64,000 bases of DNA from Sycon ciliatum (lineage: Eukaryota; Porifera; Calcarea; Leucosolenida; Sycettidae): contig NC_088650.1 of NCBI RefSeq assembly GCF_964019385.1, positions 28,218,466-28,282,465 on the forward strand, read 5' to 3'. Within the stretch, counting starts at the first letter, position 1. Each line of letters opens with the position of its first letter. The notes beneath the pieces are model-generated. The model made no database searches, had not been told where the DNA came from, and saw only the letters and a program-made list of their open reading frames with translations. Shown piece by piece: positions 34,287 to 49,500 of the stretch. The position numbers were made by a program, and so were the translations under genes.

Positions 34287-34324
34287 CAGGGAGTAGTACA
34301 ATACCGGTATTGTACTACTCCCTG
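34287..34324. repeat. 38-bp perfect palindrome
   Basis: CAGGGAGTAGTACAATACC and its exact complement meet with no spacer (centre ACCGGT). Confidence 0.9.
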
Positions 34325-35092
34325 GATAACTGAGACGGACGCTCTACTTGGCACTCGGGAGATTCAGTGTGGTGACTGCCAGTGACTGGTGAATCCCCTT
34401 TCCAAAAGCGATATCATTACATCACTACTAGTACATGTATGACGTATGATAAGCGACTCGCGTACTCATGACGTGATTGATCAACGGCATCTCGATGCAT
34501 CATCACATTCATCAGCGAGTCCGAGTCAGAGTCGAGTTGTGTCAAGACAAGATCGAAGACTGTCAAGACCCATGGAAGACAGTGAAGTGAAGCCTTCATT
34601 TTGCGATGAAGGTTCGACCTCTGACGATATCAGTGTGTGAGTTCTCGGAAGGCGCCGCAAAGCTGCCATTGAACTGAGTTCAGCTTTGCCACGACAGCAA
34701 AACTGATACGCTGTGGGGTGGACGAACTGACCGAATATGGCCCTGTTGATATAAATCCACAGTTTTCGCTTGTCATAAAAAAAACGCTAGATGACAAACT
34801 CCGGCGGACTTGTACACCTGACCTACGACATCGCTAGCGAAATATAAGGGTGTTCCAGGTGCTGTTTCTAGTCAGAAAGTCGCCAACAGGAACTTGAAGT
34901 GAGTTGGTTGAGCTCCAGTTCTAAAGCTAGTAAACGCGAGTGGTCAAAGCTGTTTAGCTGACACTGAGTTGAATACCCTTACTGAGTGAACCCCGATATA
35001 TAGTACATTCGATACTACAGACTGGAGAGTACAGTCGCTTACTGTTGTATTCGTGATTATCAGCAGCACAGCTCGCCATTCATTAATTAGCC

Positions 35093-35617
35093 ATGGAGCA
35101 GACGGACGGTGCAGGGGGCGTGGAGCTGCAGAAGGATCCTGTAGTACACGAGGACGTCTGGGAGAGCATAAAATCAGTGACAAACGCCAAGCAGTTCGCT
35201 GCCGTGTTCCGGCTGACGGAGGACGAGTCGGAGATCATTCCGGAGACGTCGTTTGACTGGGCGGATGGCGGACTGTGGCCAAAGTTGCTCGCTCACTTCA
35301 GTCCTCTGGATCAGGACATTCGTTGGGCTGTTGTTAACCTGCCGTACACAACAGACAGCGGTGGCAAGCGTAACAAGGTGGTCTTCATCACATGGGTGCC
35401 GGACACCCTGACGAGGAAGAGCATGCGCGAGTCTGTGCGCGTGAAGTTCAACGGAGTCCAGTTCGGCACGCCTATGCGAAAACAGGCATCCAAAAGCGGT
35501 GCGTCGTTGTACCAAGCGAACGATTTGGATGACCTCACCTTAGATTCGGTCCTGTCGAAAGTGACGCGTTTTGAGCGGGACGAGATCAACAAGGAGAGTT
35601 TGGCAATGCTACGCTGA
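35093..35617 (+). CDS. ADF-H domain protein (cofilin/coactosin-like)
   Basis: A single-exon ORF of 174 residues. Residues about 20-160 resemble an actin-depolymerising factor homology domain: a strand with the NLPYTT turn, then KRNKVVFITWVPD (compare the KxxFxxW.PD core of cofilin and coactosin), a basic helix RKSMRESVRVKFNG, and the closing helix around DDLTLDSVLSKV. The length suits a single-domain member (about 140-170 residues). Such proteins bind actin in the cytoplasm; actin binding here is inference. The start ATG has CC before it and G after it. No N-terminal Ser-3 of classical cofilin is obvious. The lack of introns could reflect a retrocopy, but the frame is fully open and no poly-A tail is seen. 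Confidence 0.6.
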   Translation: MEQTDGAGGVELQKDPVVHEDVWESIKSVTNAKQFAAVFRLTEDESEIIPETSFDWADGGLWPKLLAHFSPLDQDIRWAVVNLPYTTDSGGKRNKVVFITWVPDTLTRKSMRESVRVKFNGVQFGTPMRKQASKSGASLYQANDLDDLTLDSVLSKVTRFERDEINKESLAMLR

Positions 35618-37913
<2,296 letters not shown>

Positions 37914-38385
37914 TTAAAGGGGAAGTATACCCTAAAATCAAATTTTCACCAGTTGTAGTCTTCTGGGTGCTAAGTCGAATCGTTTTGGTCCGAGGAAGCT
38001 GCGACGCTCCCTTCCTACTTGAATCCCAATCGAACTCGCGCACTTCCACCGAAACTGGGTGACTGCGCCCTACTAGATGGGGATTTGTATGCAAAATGTC
38101 ACTAAAAGCGCCATTTCGTTCTTATAAAAGCACGGATGACCGCGATTGGCCCATATGTTGTAGTCTTTTGGACGCTGAGTCGACTGGTTTTGGTCCGAAA
38201 AGGCTGCGATGCAGCGTTCCTCCTTTATTCCCAATCGAACATGGTTGAACAAGCGGTCACGTGCTCCTGGGTGCCCAAATCACCTGGTCACCGCGCCAGC
38301 AGGCGACAACTTTCACACCAAGGTTCAACTCGAGTTCAACTCGAGTGACAGGACTGCACCCAAAAAAGGTCAAACAGGCTAGTAA

Positions 38386-41300
38386 GTAAGTTACAGAATG
38401 GCTCAGACCACGCAGTGGTTGCCAGCTATTCTGGATTATATGAAGAATGTGATGTCGAACATATCAATGTGTTTGGCCTAGTTTCCTAACTCTTGATAGC
38501 TTTTTTGTAGTGAAAATTCATGAATTTTGTGATTTTATTTGAATCCTTGGTGTTAACGCATGCGTCGAACACCAGGTTTCGTTGATAAAAGCCCTTGTTC
38601 CCTCTATGTTCTTCGGCCTTCTGAATAGCGAGCCTCGGAACAAGCATATTATGTGCATTATAACACAGGGAGGGTCAGGGTTGGGACATTGATATGTTCG
38701 ACATCACATTCTTCATATAATCCAGAATAGCTGGCAACCACTGCGTGGTCTGAGCCATTCTGTAATTATACTTCAGAATGCTCTGTCTCCATATCAATGT
38801 GATTTTGTAGCTCTCTGCCAGTGGTTGACAGCTTCTAGAGAACTGCCTGAGCATATTTCTCATCATGCTGGGGTTTAATAATAGAGCTTCTGAAAGACCG
38901 ACTGGCTGCTCCAGTCTGCTGCTTTCAAGATATCATTCGTAGTTGTACCAGCATCTGCTGTTGCGGATGCAGAAGCACTCTGCACAGAGTGTGCTTTGAA
39001 GATACTAGTATCGATACCCGCACGAGATACCATTTGGGTGTTGACCAGTGTCATACCTGTCAGTTTTTTTTCTTCTTTTCTTTTTCTGGACGGCAGGAAT
39101 TGCTGATCTGTAATTATTGTCAATATTGATAGAGCGGTATTGATAACCAGCTTTGTACAATGATGCCAGGAAGTTGACAATCGTGGCTATATCACTTGAA
39201 AAGGGATCATTGTTCCGTTCACGACACCAGCCCATCCATTTCTTGAATAGGGAGTCGTACGTCTTCGTAGATTTCTGCCTCCATGATGCAAGGAGGAGTT
39301 CTGAAGCTTCCTCAGAAACATTCTGACTGGTGTACTTTTTCCTGAGACCTTCCACGCGGCTAGACGAGGGACTATCTCCGGTTCGTTTACGCTGTGCGTC
39401 GGCTGAATCAGATCTGGAGTGCTGGGAAGCAACAGGGGCTCCTCTACCAGCAGGTCCAGGAGGGCTGGATACCACGGTTGACTCAGCCATACCGGTGCAC
39501 CAAGCACTATCCGAGATTTCTGAGGGCAGACCTGTGCTACTACTCTGCTTATCAGGTTCCAAGGTGGGTTGGCATAACCTTGACACTTTGTCCAGTCCGG
39601 GAAGGCATCCACATCTATCGCATTTGGATCGGGACGCCGGCTCACATACATCGGCAGGAGATGTGTCAGCCGAGAGGCAAACATAGACTGTGAGCCAAGT
39701 GCATGAATTCATGATTTTCGTTCCCACTTTGGGTGTACCGCGATTTTGTTCTTTTAGCATGTGGAGAGACCTAATAGAAGATCATTTTTGATTGTTGTCA
39801 GTTTGGGAAGCTTGCAGGGAAGTCAAAATAAGCAATTATCTTAACATACCCCGTTTCCATAGCAACTACATAGCAACTGACATAGCAACATGCTATTTTG
39901 AAGGTGTTTCTTACTTTTTTCAGCCGGCAACGGCACTGGACGAAGAAATGTATATCAAGCGTCATTGCAGCTGGGTTAAAATAACTATACGAGCCAAAAA
40001 TTATAGAATTACGCATAAGTGCATTGTATAAAGTACGTGAACATTTTAAATATTACTCGAAGTGACGATTATTATTATTATAATTATTAAATTTTTGATG
40101 CACTGGTAGGTAAGTGCACATGAAATGGTGCCGACAACCACGAAATGCATTTCAGGAATGATAATGTACAGAACAAACAGGTGGCATTCAATATACAAAG
40201 CCCAGCAGCAGCGAATTCTCCAGACAACGATTGGAAAAGACCATCAACAACAGCCAGGAGAATCTGGTTTAATCCGGTGCAATGCTCATTTCACCCTCTA
40301 CATCTCTATAATATATACATTTACAGTATGGCAGAACAATGTTAAAGAAGTTGCTGGATACAGGATTTGTATATTTGCACTCATATAACTGATCAATTTC
40401 ATTCTTAGGGTACCCCGTAAGAAGACCTTGAGTCTGTGGGGATTGCCCTATCAAAATAATATTATTTTATAAATAATAATAATAATAATAATCAATAATA
40501 ATCAATGTAACGTTACTTCGTAAGTACTGCTGTATTGCTTCCTAAGTTACATGTATAAGTGCAAAGGGTAGAGCAATGACCGTAACCAGTAACGTTACAG
40601 GACCACAGGGGTATACCGGCAGATACAGATCTGTAGTTTATTTGAACTATAATAATAATTATTTTGAAACATTACCCATTGTATGTACAGAACACAAGCG
40701 GAAAGATACATGCATATTCATGTTAATCATAGTCTGAAGCACTTCAGTATAAAAGATCGAAACAGTTATTAGCTCTCCGGAGATAAGGTACATTGTATAT
40801 GTACGTTCTACATGTATTTCTGCTCCAACACTGATTACAAAACCTTTAGTTTAGCTTGACTGATCAGCAGCAAGCATGCTAGCACACTGATATGATGGAC
40901 ATGATGATGTTCGTACTGCCACTGCGCTGCACTAGCACTGCACACAATACTATAGAAACCACGAAAAAACATCGTCATGATGCGGCTGGGTTTGCACCAC
41001 CGTACATTTTTGCGAGGTCAGTGGTGCAACAGAAGTCCGCTCCAGCTCTTGTGACCTTGGTTCTTGTCGATGGCGGCTATTGATTTGGCCAAAGTAGTTT
41101 CTCCCTTCTATTTGGGCATGTTCGTGCCTGATTTGGAAGTGACAACAAGCTGAATTCGTATCTAGTCGAGTAGATGAAACGAACTGGGGAAAAAAATTGC
41201 GGTACGCTCGAGGTCGGAACGAAAAATAATTCTAACAGGATTTTTGGTGCCTGGCTCACAGTCTAACAGGTCTACATTCATGGGACCCATTCGAGCAAAG

Positions 41301-44300
41301 ATCTCCTGGAATACATCTGGATGCAACATCCAGTCCGATCGATCTTTCATCACGCGAGACTCCTCGTCTGTAACTGTGTTCAGTGATCCTGCTAAGTGAG
41401 TGGCCTGGAGAGTTATCTGTCTTGCCATGCACCATGTCCACACCTCTTTGGTGAGGCGATTGAGGTCGGGAGACACAGTGCCTCCGAACTTGTTGATATA
41501 CGTCAATGCTGTGGTGTTCACGGTCCATCTTCAGGTGAACCAGAAGATTTCGACTTGACTTCAGAAATACTTTTACAGCCAGGAAGGCTGCTAACGGCTC
41601 CAAGCAGTTTATATGCATCTCTCGTTCCTGACAACTCCACGGACCGCCTGTTTGGGAGTTCTGGCAAGGTGATCCCCAGCCCACTGTCGAGGCATCCGTC
41701 TCTATCACCAGGTCTGGTTTCGGCGTGAGAAGACGACGACCGTTCCAGTCTGTCAGGTGATCGATCCACCAGTCCAATTCCTCCAGAGCTTCGCTGCTCA
41801 AGAGACAAGGATGATCGTAATTCTGAGATCCTTCCTCTAGGGCTTTCTGCAAACAGCCCTGAAGGTTTCGATAGAACAAAGGACCTGGTGGAATCGCATG
41901 TGCAGCATGGCTCAGTTTGCCCAACATGCAACAGGTGAGTTACAGAAATTGCTGAGTGTGTTTTTTCCTCTCGCAATTTTTTGCATCTGATCGTGTTTTC
42001 TTCACGGTAAATTTATCTCCCGGCAATCTGATTGTCAGATTCTCGGAGTTCACCGGTATTAAGCCGAGAAAATCTATCTCCTTGGTGGAGTTCGGTTGTG
42101 GTTTCTGGCAATTCACAATGAACCCTAGATTCTCCAGGAGGAAAATCAGACCGGCCGTGTGGTCGTTTGTCTCGTTCTCCGCCATGCTCAGGATATCGTC
42201 GATATGAATGATCACCCTCAGTCCTGAGTGTGATTATCACCGCCCTTGAGGTCTTGGTAAAAACCCGCGGGGCTGACGATAGTCCGAACGGCAGACAGTT
42301 GAACTGATACATCTTTCCCTGCCATGCAAAACGCAGCAACTTTCGCTGGTCTGCGGCAATATTCCCTGGCAATGGGAATCATGAAGTGCGCATCTTTCAG
42401 GTCGACTTTCGTCATGAAATCGCCTGGTCTCAGCAGATCTTTCAACATGTGTATACCCTCCGTTTTGAAATGGGACACTTCCACAAATGATTCAGAGCTT
42501 TCAGATTGATAATCCGTCTTATCGCTCTGTCTTTCTTCGGGACAGCGAAGAGTTGAGACACAAACTGATTGTTCGTTTGATCTGCAGGCATTACTTCGGA
42601 AATCGCATGTTTGCTTTGTATTGCGACAACTTCTGAGGAGATCTTTTTCGTTTCCTCCTCTTGAAATACAATCTCCCTTGGGGAGACGGTTTGAAAGGGT
42701 TCTTGCACAAAGTGAATTTTGTAACCCTGAACACCCCGCAACCATGCATTGGGTCGAGACACTTTGTGTCAGGTCTCTGACACCCGTTTCCAAGCTCGGG
42801 TATTGAAACTTCTGAAATGGCCTGTTTGTTCGCCATCAAAGTTATTTCAAGGGAGATTTTGATTTCTCCTCCTCCCGAAACACTATCTCTCTTGGAGAGT
42901 GAGATTGAAAGGGCTTCTGAAGCCACTGAATTGTGTAACCCCGAATACATTTCAAGACCCACTGGTCTGAGCTGATTGCATTCCAGTTTTGTGCAAGCAT
43001 TGCTACTCTTCCCGCAATCGGGAACTGGTGAAATACGACACTTTCTGTCATGTCTTTTACACCCATCTGCTGGAGAGCACTCACAACAGAAGACATTGAG
43101 TAGTTTTGAAAAACTCTTTATTTCCTTTAGAGGAAGGGGTAAAGGCGGATGGCTCACTTTGCTGACTCCTGACGACTTCTGTCGTTGGGCTTCCTGTTGA
43201 ACTGGGGATTGTACTGGTTTCCGCTGTAAGGTCGGAACCGGTTGCCGTTCTGACTGAAACTGCCCCGATTTGAATGGCCTCCCCGTGGGGCATGGTTGGC
43301 TCGGCCTCCTCGAACAAACGATCCGGTGGAAGCCTTGCCACCTCGCGAGGACGCCGCCTGCGACAAACATTTGAGCTCTTCGCTCCGTTCCTTCGCTTTT
43401 CTGGAGAAGCCATCTCCAAACAACTGGGGTGCAGCCGTTTTGAACGTATCGTCATCTTCTGCCATTTCGGCAAGGTCGCGATTCATACAAAGAATGGCAT
43501 TTCGCCGCCTTTCTCTATTCAAATGCATATTTGCATTGAAGCCAACGCCTGCGTGCATGCTTCGACCGTGGCTTGTACGGTGAGAGTCTCTTTCCCAGCT
43601 TCCTCTAGTACGTAGGTCAAAGGACCTACGGCGTCCAAAAGCAAGGCCTGTTGTTTCGACAGGGCCTTGTCTCGCGACTTGGTCGCAGGGTGTAATCGGG
43701 ACTTCACCATCTTGTCCATGATGGGCGCAGAGGCCACATCTACTTTGGGGCGCCCAAAACGACTATGCCATTGGCGCCGAACTTCGTTCGAGGTAGTTGT
43801 TGTAAATTTCTCCCGAAAGAATTCCAAAGTATCCGAGGACACTTTGAAATCCTGAGACGATTTGTCAAGCAAGCTTGACTCGTCCATTTCCTCTTCTGAC
43901 TCACAGTCCGAGGGGTTGGGGATCTCACGGGTTTTACCCGGTGTTGAAGAAGCTCTTGGCGCCAGAGCGGAAAACGAAATAGAGGCACTTCGTGCTGGGT
44001 CAGGGCGGGATTGAGCCGCTTCCAGAGCAGACACTCGTTCCGCAATACTTGAAACGTCTGAGCCGATTTGCTCCATCACCTGCGAGACCTTTCCAAACTG
44101 GCTCTTCATGTCCGCCATGATCCTCGATGACTGACCAGCAGCATCGGGAGAGGTAAAGGAGCTTGCAGACGAGTCCATCCTTGAGAGTGGACTTGACAGT
44201 TTGATGATTGAAAGGCGGTCTACAGTAAGCACAGAGACACACCAAGTTAGAAATACAACCAAGAGGAAGTACTGTACAAGACAACAGTCGATAACGAGAT

Positions 44301-44529
44301 CGAACAGCTTGCCAAGAAACTTACTTCGAGCGAGCTAGAAAAAAGGCCGAAGAACATAGAGGGAACAAGGGCTTTTATCAACGAAACCTGGTGTTCCACG
44401 CATGCGTTAACACCAAGGATTCAAATAAAATCACAAAATTCATGAATTTTCACTACAAAAAAGCTATCAAGAGTTAGGAAACTAGGCCAAACACATTGAT
44501 ATGGAGACAGAGCATTCTGAAGTATAATT
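38386..44529 (-). mobile_element. DIRS-like tyrosine-recombinase retroelement (fossil)
   Basis: Minus-strand element of about 6.1 kb. In transcription order it has a gag-like region (about 44200-43100), reverse transcriptase/RNase H (about 42800-41270) and a tyrosine recombinase region (about 39680-38880). It has inverted terminal repeats of about 160 bp (38461-38620 and 44343-44502). An internal complementary region (about 38687-38799) is made of the complements of both outer ends, the arrangement known for DIRS1. It is broken, with roughly four to six frame disruptions plus one nested insertion. The well-preserved repeats suggest moderate to recent age. Confidence 0.8.
39686..41263. mobile_element. 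TA-flanked TIR element nested in the DIRS-like element
   Basis: About 1.58 kb of AT-rich non-coding DNA with inverted ends GACTGTGAGCCA (the similarity continues imperfectly for about 80 bp). It is flanked by TA at 39684-39685 and 41264-41265. No transposase ORF is recognised. Tc1/mariner-type non-autonomous element by TSD. Confidence 0.65.
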
Positions 44530-45394
44530 AGTTGTACCCTGCAGGCACGGTGACCAGGTGACTGGTGTACGCAGGAGCACGTGACCGCTTGTTCAACCAT
44601 GTTCGATTGGGAATAAAGGAGGAACGCTGCATCGCAGCCTTTTCGGACTAAAACCAGTCGACTCAGCGTCCAAAAGACTACAACATATGGGCCAATGGCG
44701 GTCATCCGTGCTTTTATAAGAACGAAATGGCGCTTTTAGTGAGATTTTGCATACAAATCCCCATCTAGTAGGGCGCAGTCACCCAGTTTCGGTGGAAGTG
44801 CGCGAGTTCGATTGGAAATAAAGGAGGAAGGGAGCGTCTCAGCTTCCTCGGACCAAGACCATTCGACTCAGCACCCCGAAGACTACAACTGGTGAAAATT
44901 TGATTTTAGGGTATACTTCCCCTTTAACTATAATAACGTATCTCGGAGCCATTCGATATCCATACTTATCCTGTTTTATTTTTTCCTTCTTTCATGTTGT
45001 TTTCTGCCTTGGCATCAGCATCTTCCATTTTTGATATCCGTTTACTACCACTCAGCATAAGCGAAATCATCAATCATTTGATTGACGATGACGCAAAAAT
45101 GCAAATAATAATAATAATTACATGTACGATTCCGCGTATCTTTTGAATGTCATGTTCCATAATCATCTTTTATGTATCTCACTATCTATCCCCGAGCCTT
45201 ATGTGAGCATTAGATGCTTCTTTTAGAGCATTACAAAAGCCGCGATTATGTAAAGCATTAAAAATAGTGAAAAGTCGAGCATTACCCGCTAAGTCGCTGA
45301 CCCCTATCTAGCACCATCATTGGCATAATTTCAGCATAATGTAGCATAATCACTGGCATAATTTGGGCATAATTGAAAGCATTCCACTAAGGAC

Positions 45395-45769
45395 TAACCA
45401 GGTGGCTTGTGCACACATGCCAGCACGTGACCGCTAAGTCAACTATGTTCGATTGGGAATACGGGCCGAACGCTGCATCGCAGCTTTCTCGGACCAAAAC
45501 CAGTCGACTCAGCGTCCGAAAGACTACTACAACATATGGGTCAATCGCGGTCATCCGTGCTTTTATATTAAAGACCGAAATGGCGCTTTTAGGGACATTT
45601 TGCATACAAATCCCCATTTAGCAGGGCGCAGTCACCCAGTTTCGGTGGAAGTGCGCGAGTTCGATTGGGAATAAAGGAGGAACCGAGCGTCTCAGCTTCT
45701 AAGACCATTCGACTCAGCACCCAGAAGACTACAACTGGTGAAAATTTGATTTTAGCTTTAACTTCCCTT
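45395..45769. mobile_element. T2-type MITE, right half only
   Basis: Matches the right arm of the 8577-9441 family at lower identity and ends at TTAA (45770-45773). The left half is missing. Confidence 0.65.
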
Positions 45770-45968
45770 TTAAAAGTTAAAGGTGAGCACATATGCTCAT
45801 TCCCTGGGCACTGCAAATTCACAACTCATTTCATTTCACAGAATCATTTTCAACGTTTCGGCAAATTGCCATCATCAGGATGCAATATGAAGTGGAAGTC
45901 CAGCAGTTATATCCACTAATTTGGTGTTCTTAGGTGTTGATAATATTTCTACGACTACACATGTTACC

Positions 45969-46137
45969 TCAGTGCTAGAAATATGACATGTCTAAAACTA
46001 GTGAAAGATCACAAGTTTTCACTGACTCATATGCTGGGTGTTGGTAATAAGTTAGCACAGCGCAGATGTCACCAGATAACTTGCGAAATGTCTGAACAGG
46101 TTTCTCGCAAGCAATACACGAATGTGACCATGTCAGT
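45969..46137. repeat. Repeat shared with 13299-13468
   Basis: Nearly identical to the sequence at the right edge of the gap. It lies within a segment bounded by inverted ends near 45785 (GCTCATTCCCTGG) and 46145 (CAGGGAATGAGC). Confidence 0.7.
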
Positions 46138-46252
46138 GTGTCAGGGAATGAGCATGTGTGGTCATCAATTCTCTTCGAGTTATGAAGCTGCAGGATGCCT
46201 CACCGCTACTTCGTTTTTAAAAGTTAATTAACTCATCAACCAGACTACCAAA

Positions 46253-46593
46253 TGTTGTGAACCCTCTAAGATTCTCTAAATTGTCAGGATCGTACGACCA
46301 CACGGCACGAGGACAACTCTTTTCCTTTAGACAGTATATTTCACTTCATCGAATAATTAACAATGAACACTAATAACACCAGCTATTTATAGCATGCAAA
46401 AACAGCGTACATGCAAAAACATACGCATATAAAACTGGACATAACAGCGTATACAGCAAAACACACACAGCGCATATAGCGTATGCCATGCAGCAACATC
46501 AGCGGTACGGCGGAGTCGAAAGACAACATTGCGACGAATACAATGCCATAAGCGCGAAGGCCTTTCCCAATTGAGAACTGGTGGTTTGCAACA
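46253..46593 (-). repeat. BEL/Pao LTR, downstream copy
   Basis: 341 bp, TGTTGTGAACCC to TTTGCAACA, adjacent to a purine-rich tract on the element's sense strand. Confidence 0.88.
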
Positions 46594-49500
46594 TTCTCCC
46601 CACCAAAGGGCTTCTCACCGCCGTACAACAATGCACACAAGTCAAAAACGATCCGGGGCTCTGACTATGCGCCCAGAACGTGTCATCTCCTGCTGCCGTG
46701 GTGGTGGTAACGGTGCTGATGGTTCATACGCTGGCTGCTGAGGGACGATAGCAGGTTGAGCGGTATCGGCAAGCCCAGGGGCCACGTCCTGTGACGATAC
46801 TTCTAATGGCACTAACCTTTGGATCGGCCTCAACAGGGTACTGGTACTCAACTTAACCTTGGCAACACGACGCTTACCATCTCGACCAGGGAATAACTCG
46901 ATGATCCGTCCCAAACGCCAGAACTGTTTGCGCTTGGTATCATCGAGAACAAAGACAACATCACCCATAGCTAAAGGGCGCGACATGGTCTGTTGGTGCT
47001 TGTTCAGCTGACTTAGGTACTCCACCTCCCAACGATTCTTGACATGCTCCAGTGTCCGACTGAGGTAACGCAATCTCGATGACATCTGCGCAGCGTCCAG
47101 GGTACCTTCTGGCTTCTCTGACGACATCCAGATGTTACCCATCATCATTGCAGGGGTTACTGGTGGCTCATCCAGGCTATCAGACACATAAGTTAGCGGA
47201 CGACTATTCACCACTGCTTCAACCTCATACAAGAGGGTCTCAAGCTCCTGGACCTTCAGAAACGCTGTCCCCATTACCTTTTTCAAGGCACTCTTCACTG
47301 TACCAACCATTCTCTCATAGAAGCCTCCATGCCATGGTGCAGCTGGAGGATTGAACATCCATGGCACACTCAGTTTGTCAGATGCCGCCTTGAACGTTGT
47401 AGTGTTGTCAGACCTGATCCGAGACGGCAAACTACGTCTCGCGACAAACTTCCGAAATGCTATCAAGAATGACTCAGTACTTAAACTATCGACCACCTCC
47501 AAGTGAACTGCTCTGGTGGTGGCACACACAAACAATGCTATCCATACCTTCGGAGATGACTCACCACGGCGCACGTACAACGGACCAGCATAGTCGATGC
47601 CGGTAGTTGCGAACGGCCTCTCGTGAACAACTCGGTCTTCCGGCAGCGGCGGGCAGACTTCTGAGGCAGCCTTAGCCTTGTAGCGGCGGCATGTAACACA
47701 TCGCTGAGTAATGTTGCGTAGCGCCCGTCGACCACCGATAATCCAAAATTTCTGACGGATGAACGACAAGACTCCTTCTACACCTTGGTGCATCCTTTCA
47801 ACATGCATTTTCTCCAACAGCAACTCGGTCAGATGATGTTTGCCTAACAGGACTGGGTGCTTGGCTCCATACGCCAACTCGCTGTGCTGAAGTCGTCCCC
47901 CGGCTCTGAGCACTCCATGCTCATCCAGAAACGGTGCAAGCTGATACACCTTCGACCCAGGCTTCACTGGTTGACCTTGCTTGATCAGCTCAAGATCCTC
48001 AGCGAAACATGCGGCTTGAACGATGCGGTACAATACGTTGTCTGCTGCAAAATAGAGTTCAGCACGAGGCTCAGTGTGCTTCCACTGCAACATCCGAGTC
48101 ACCATGCCCTGTGCCCTCGACCATTTACTGAATCGGAGCCACCATTCCTTATCAGGTTCTCGACTACAGGTGGTGGCTGACACTCGTACCTCTACACTGG
48201 ACTCATCTGTAGCTGCGGTTGAGGATGCGGTGGGCCAGTCATTGGGCTCCGTGATCCAGGGTGGTCCGCCCCTCCAGAACGGACTACGGATCTGCTGTGC
48301 ACTACTCCCACGCGACGGTAAATCTGCTGGGTTGTGAAGGCCCGGGCAATGGTTCCACACAATGCCGACCTTCTTCGATATCTCTTGGACTTGACTGACG
48401 CGGTTAGCCACAAATGTTTTCCATTTGTACGATGGATTACTGATCCAATGAACGGTAGTGAGACTGTCAGTCCAGCCATAGACTTGCGTGACGGTCACAC
48501 GCAGCTCCTTCACCACAAACTCAGCGTAGCGAGCCGCTAGACATACTGCTTGTAACTCAAGGCGGGCTAACGTGGGCGGAGACACAGGTGCCACTTTGGC
48601 CTTGGCAAATACCAAGTGCGACTGTCCATTGACGACGGCATACAAACAACATCCAAACGCTTTCTCACTGGCATCGGCGAAGGCATGAAGCGCAATCGGC
48701 GTGTCAAGATTGCAGCAAATCCAACGTGGTATGTCAATGCTCACCACTTCGGCCAACTCTCCCCACCATTGCGCACATGCGGCTGCGATGCCATCAGGCA
48801 ACATATCATCCCAGTCGCCTCCGACTTTCCAGGCTTGCTGTAGCAGTATCTTTCCCGGCACAACTGCCGGTGCTGCTAGACCTAGCGGATCAAACACTGA
48901 TGCAACACACTTGAGGAGGGATCGCCGGGTCCAAACAGACGGCCTATCGGACTCGCCTAGCGCTGCTATGCTGAGCAAGTCATCACTGGTTTTCCATTTC
49001 AGACCGAGGACTTTATCTCCGGCCTCTGGATCGCACGGGATTTCGTTGCCTCGCCACTTGCGTAACTCCATGCCAGCATCCGTAAGCACACGCACGCTGA
49101 ACTCTTGCATCTCCTTGGCTTCCGAGGCATTTGAGACACTAGAGACCAAATCGTCAACGTAGAAACTCGTGAGCAAGAGATCAATACGATCTCGCTCTTT
49201 GGGTGCAGACAACGCCCGTAGCTCCTTCAAGTGATGCTGAATCACCGCAGTAAGCATGTACGGCGAGCAGTTTACGCCAAATGGCAGTTTCGTTAGCCTC
49301 CAGGTTAACAGTTCATCGCTGTCGCTTCGACCGGGCCACAAGAAACGCAGGTACGGACGGTCTTCGGGATTAACCGCGACCATGAAGAAAGCCTTGCGGA
49401 TGTCCGCTTGCAGCGCGCTCTTATATTCACGGAACCGTAATAGCATACCTGCGAGACTCGGCAATAGCGACGGTCCAGGGTCAACCATGTCGTTCAACGA

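Larger units (their letters stand above)
32167..35092. other. Intergenic region
   Basis: Between the BCL3-like and ADF-H genes. Contains a G-run (about 33089-33109), a MITE (33413-33645) and a 38-bp palindrome (34287-34324). Short open frames (for example 34446-34640) show no domain and no splice context, so no gene is called. Confidence 0.55.
37918..44923. mobile_element. T2/Kolobok-type MITE split by nested insertions
   Basis: Outer ends match the family at 8577-9441 (TTAAAGGGGAAGTATACCC) with TTAA at 37914-37917 and 44924-44927. The left half is 37918 to about 38385 and the right half about 44530-44923. The break falls where intact members read GGCTAGTAAGTTGTACCC. Confidence 0.8.
44928..46252. 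other. Repeat-derived interval before BEL element
   Basis: No gene. AT-rich up to 45390 with scattered GGCATAATTT motifs, related to the hAT element at 56609-57194. Then come a T2-type MITE right part (about 45395-45769), a Penelope-like motif (about 45850-45885) and the repeat shared with 13299-13468. Confidence 0.6.

Noticed and set aside
34446-34640. Small Ser/Asp-rich ORF upstream of the ADF-H gene
   Set aside because: No domain, no splice link to 35093, and composition consistent with chance.
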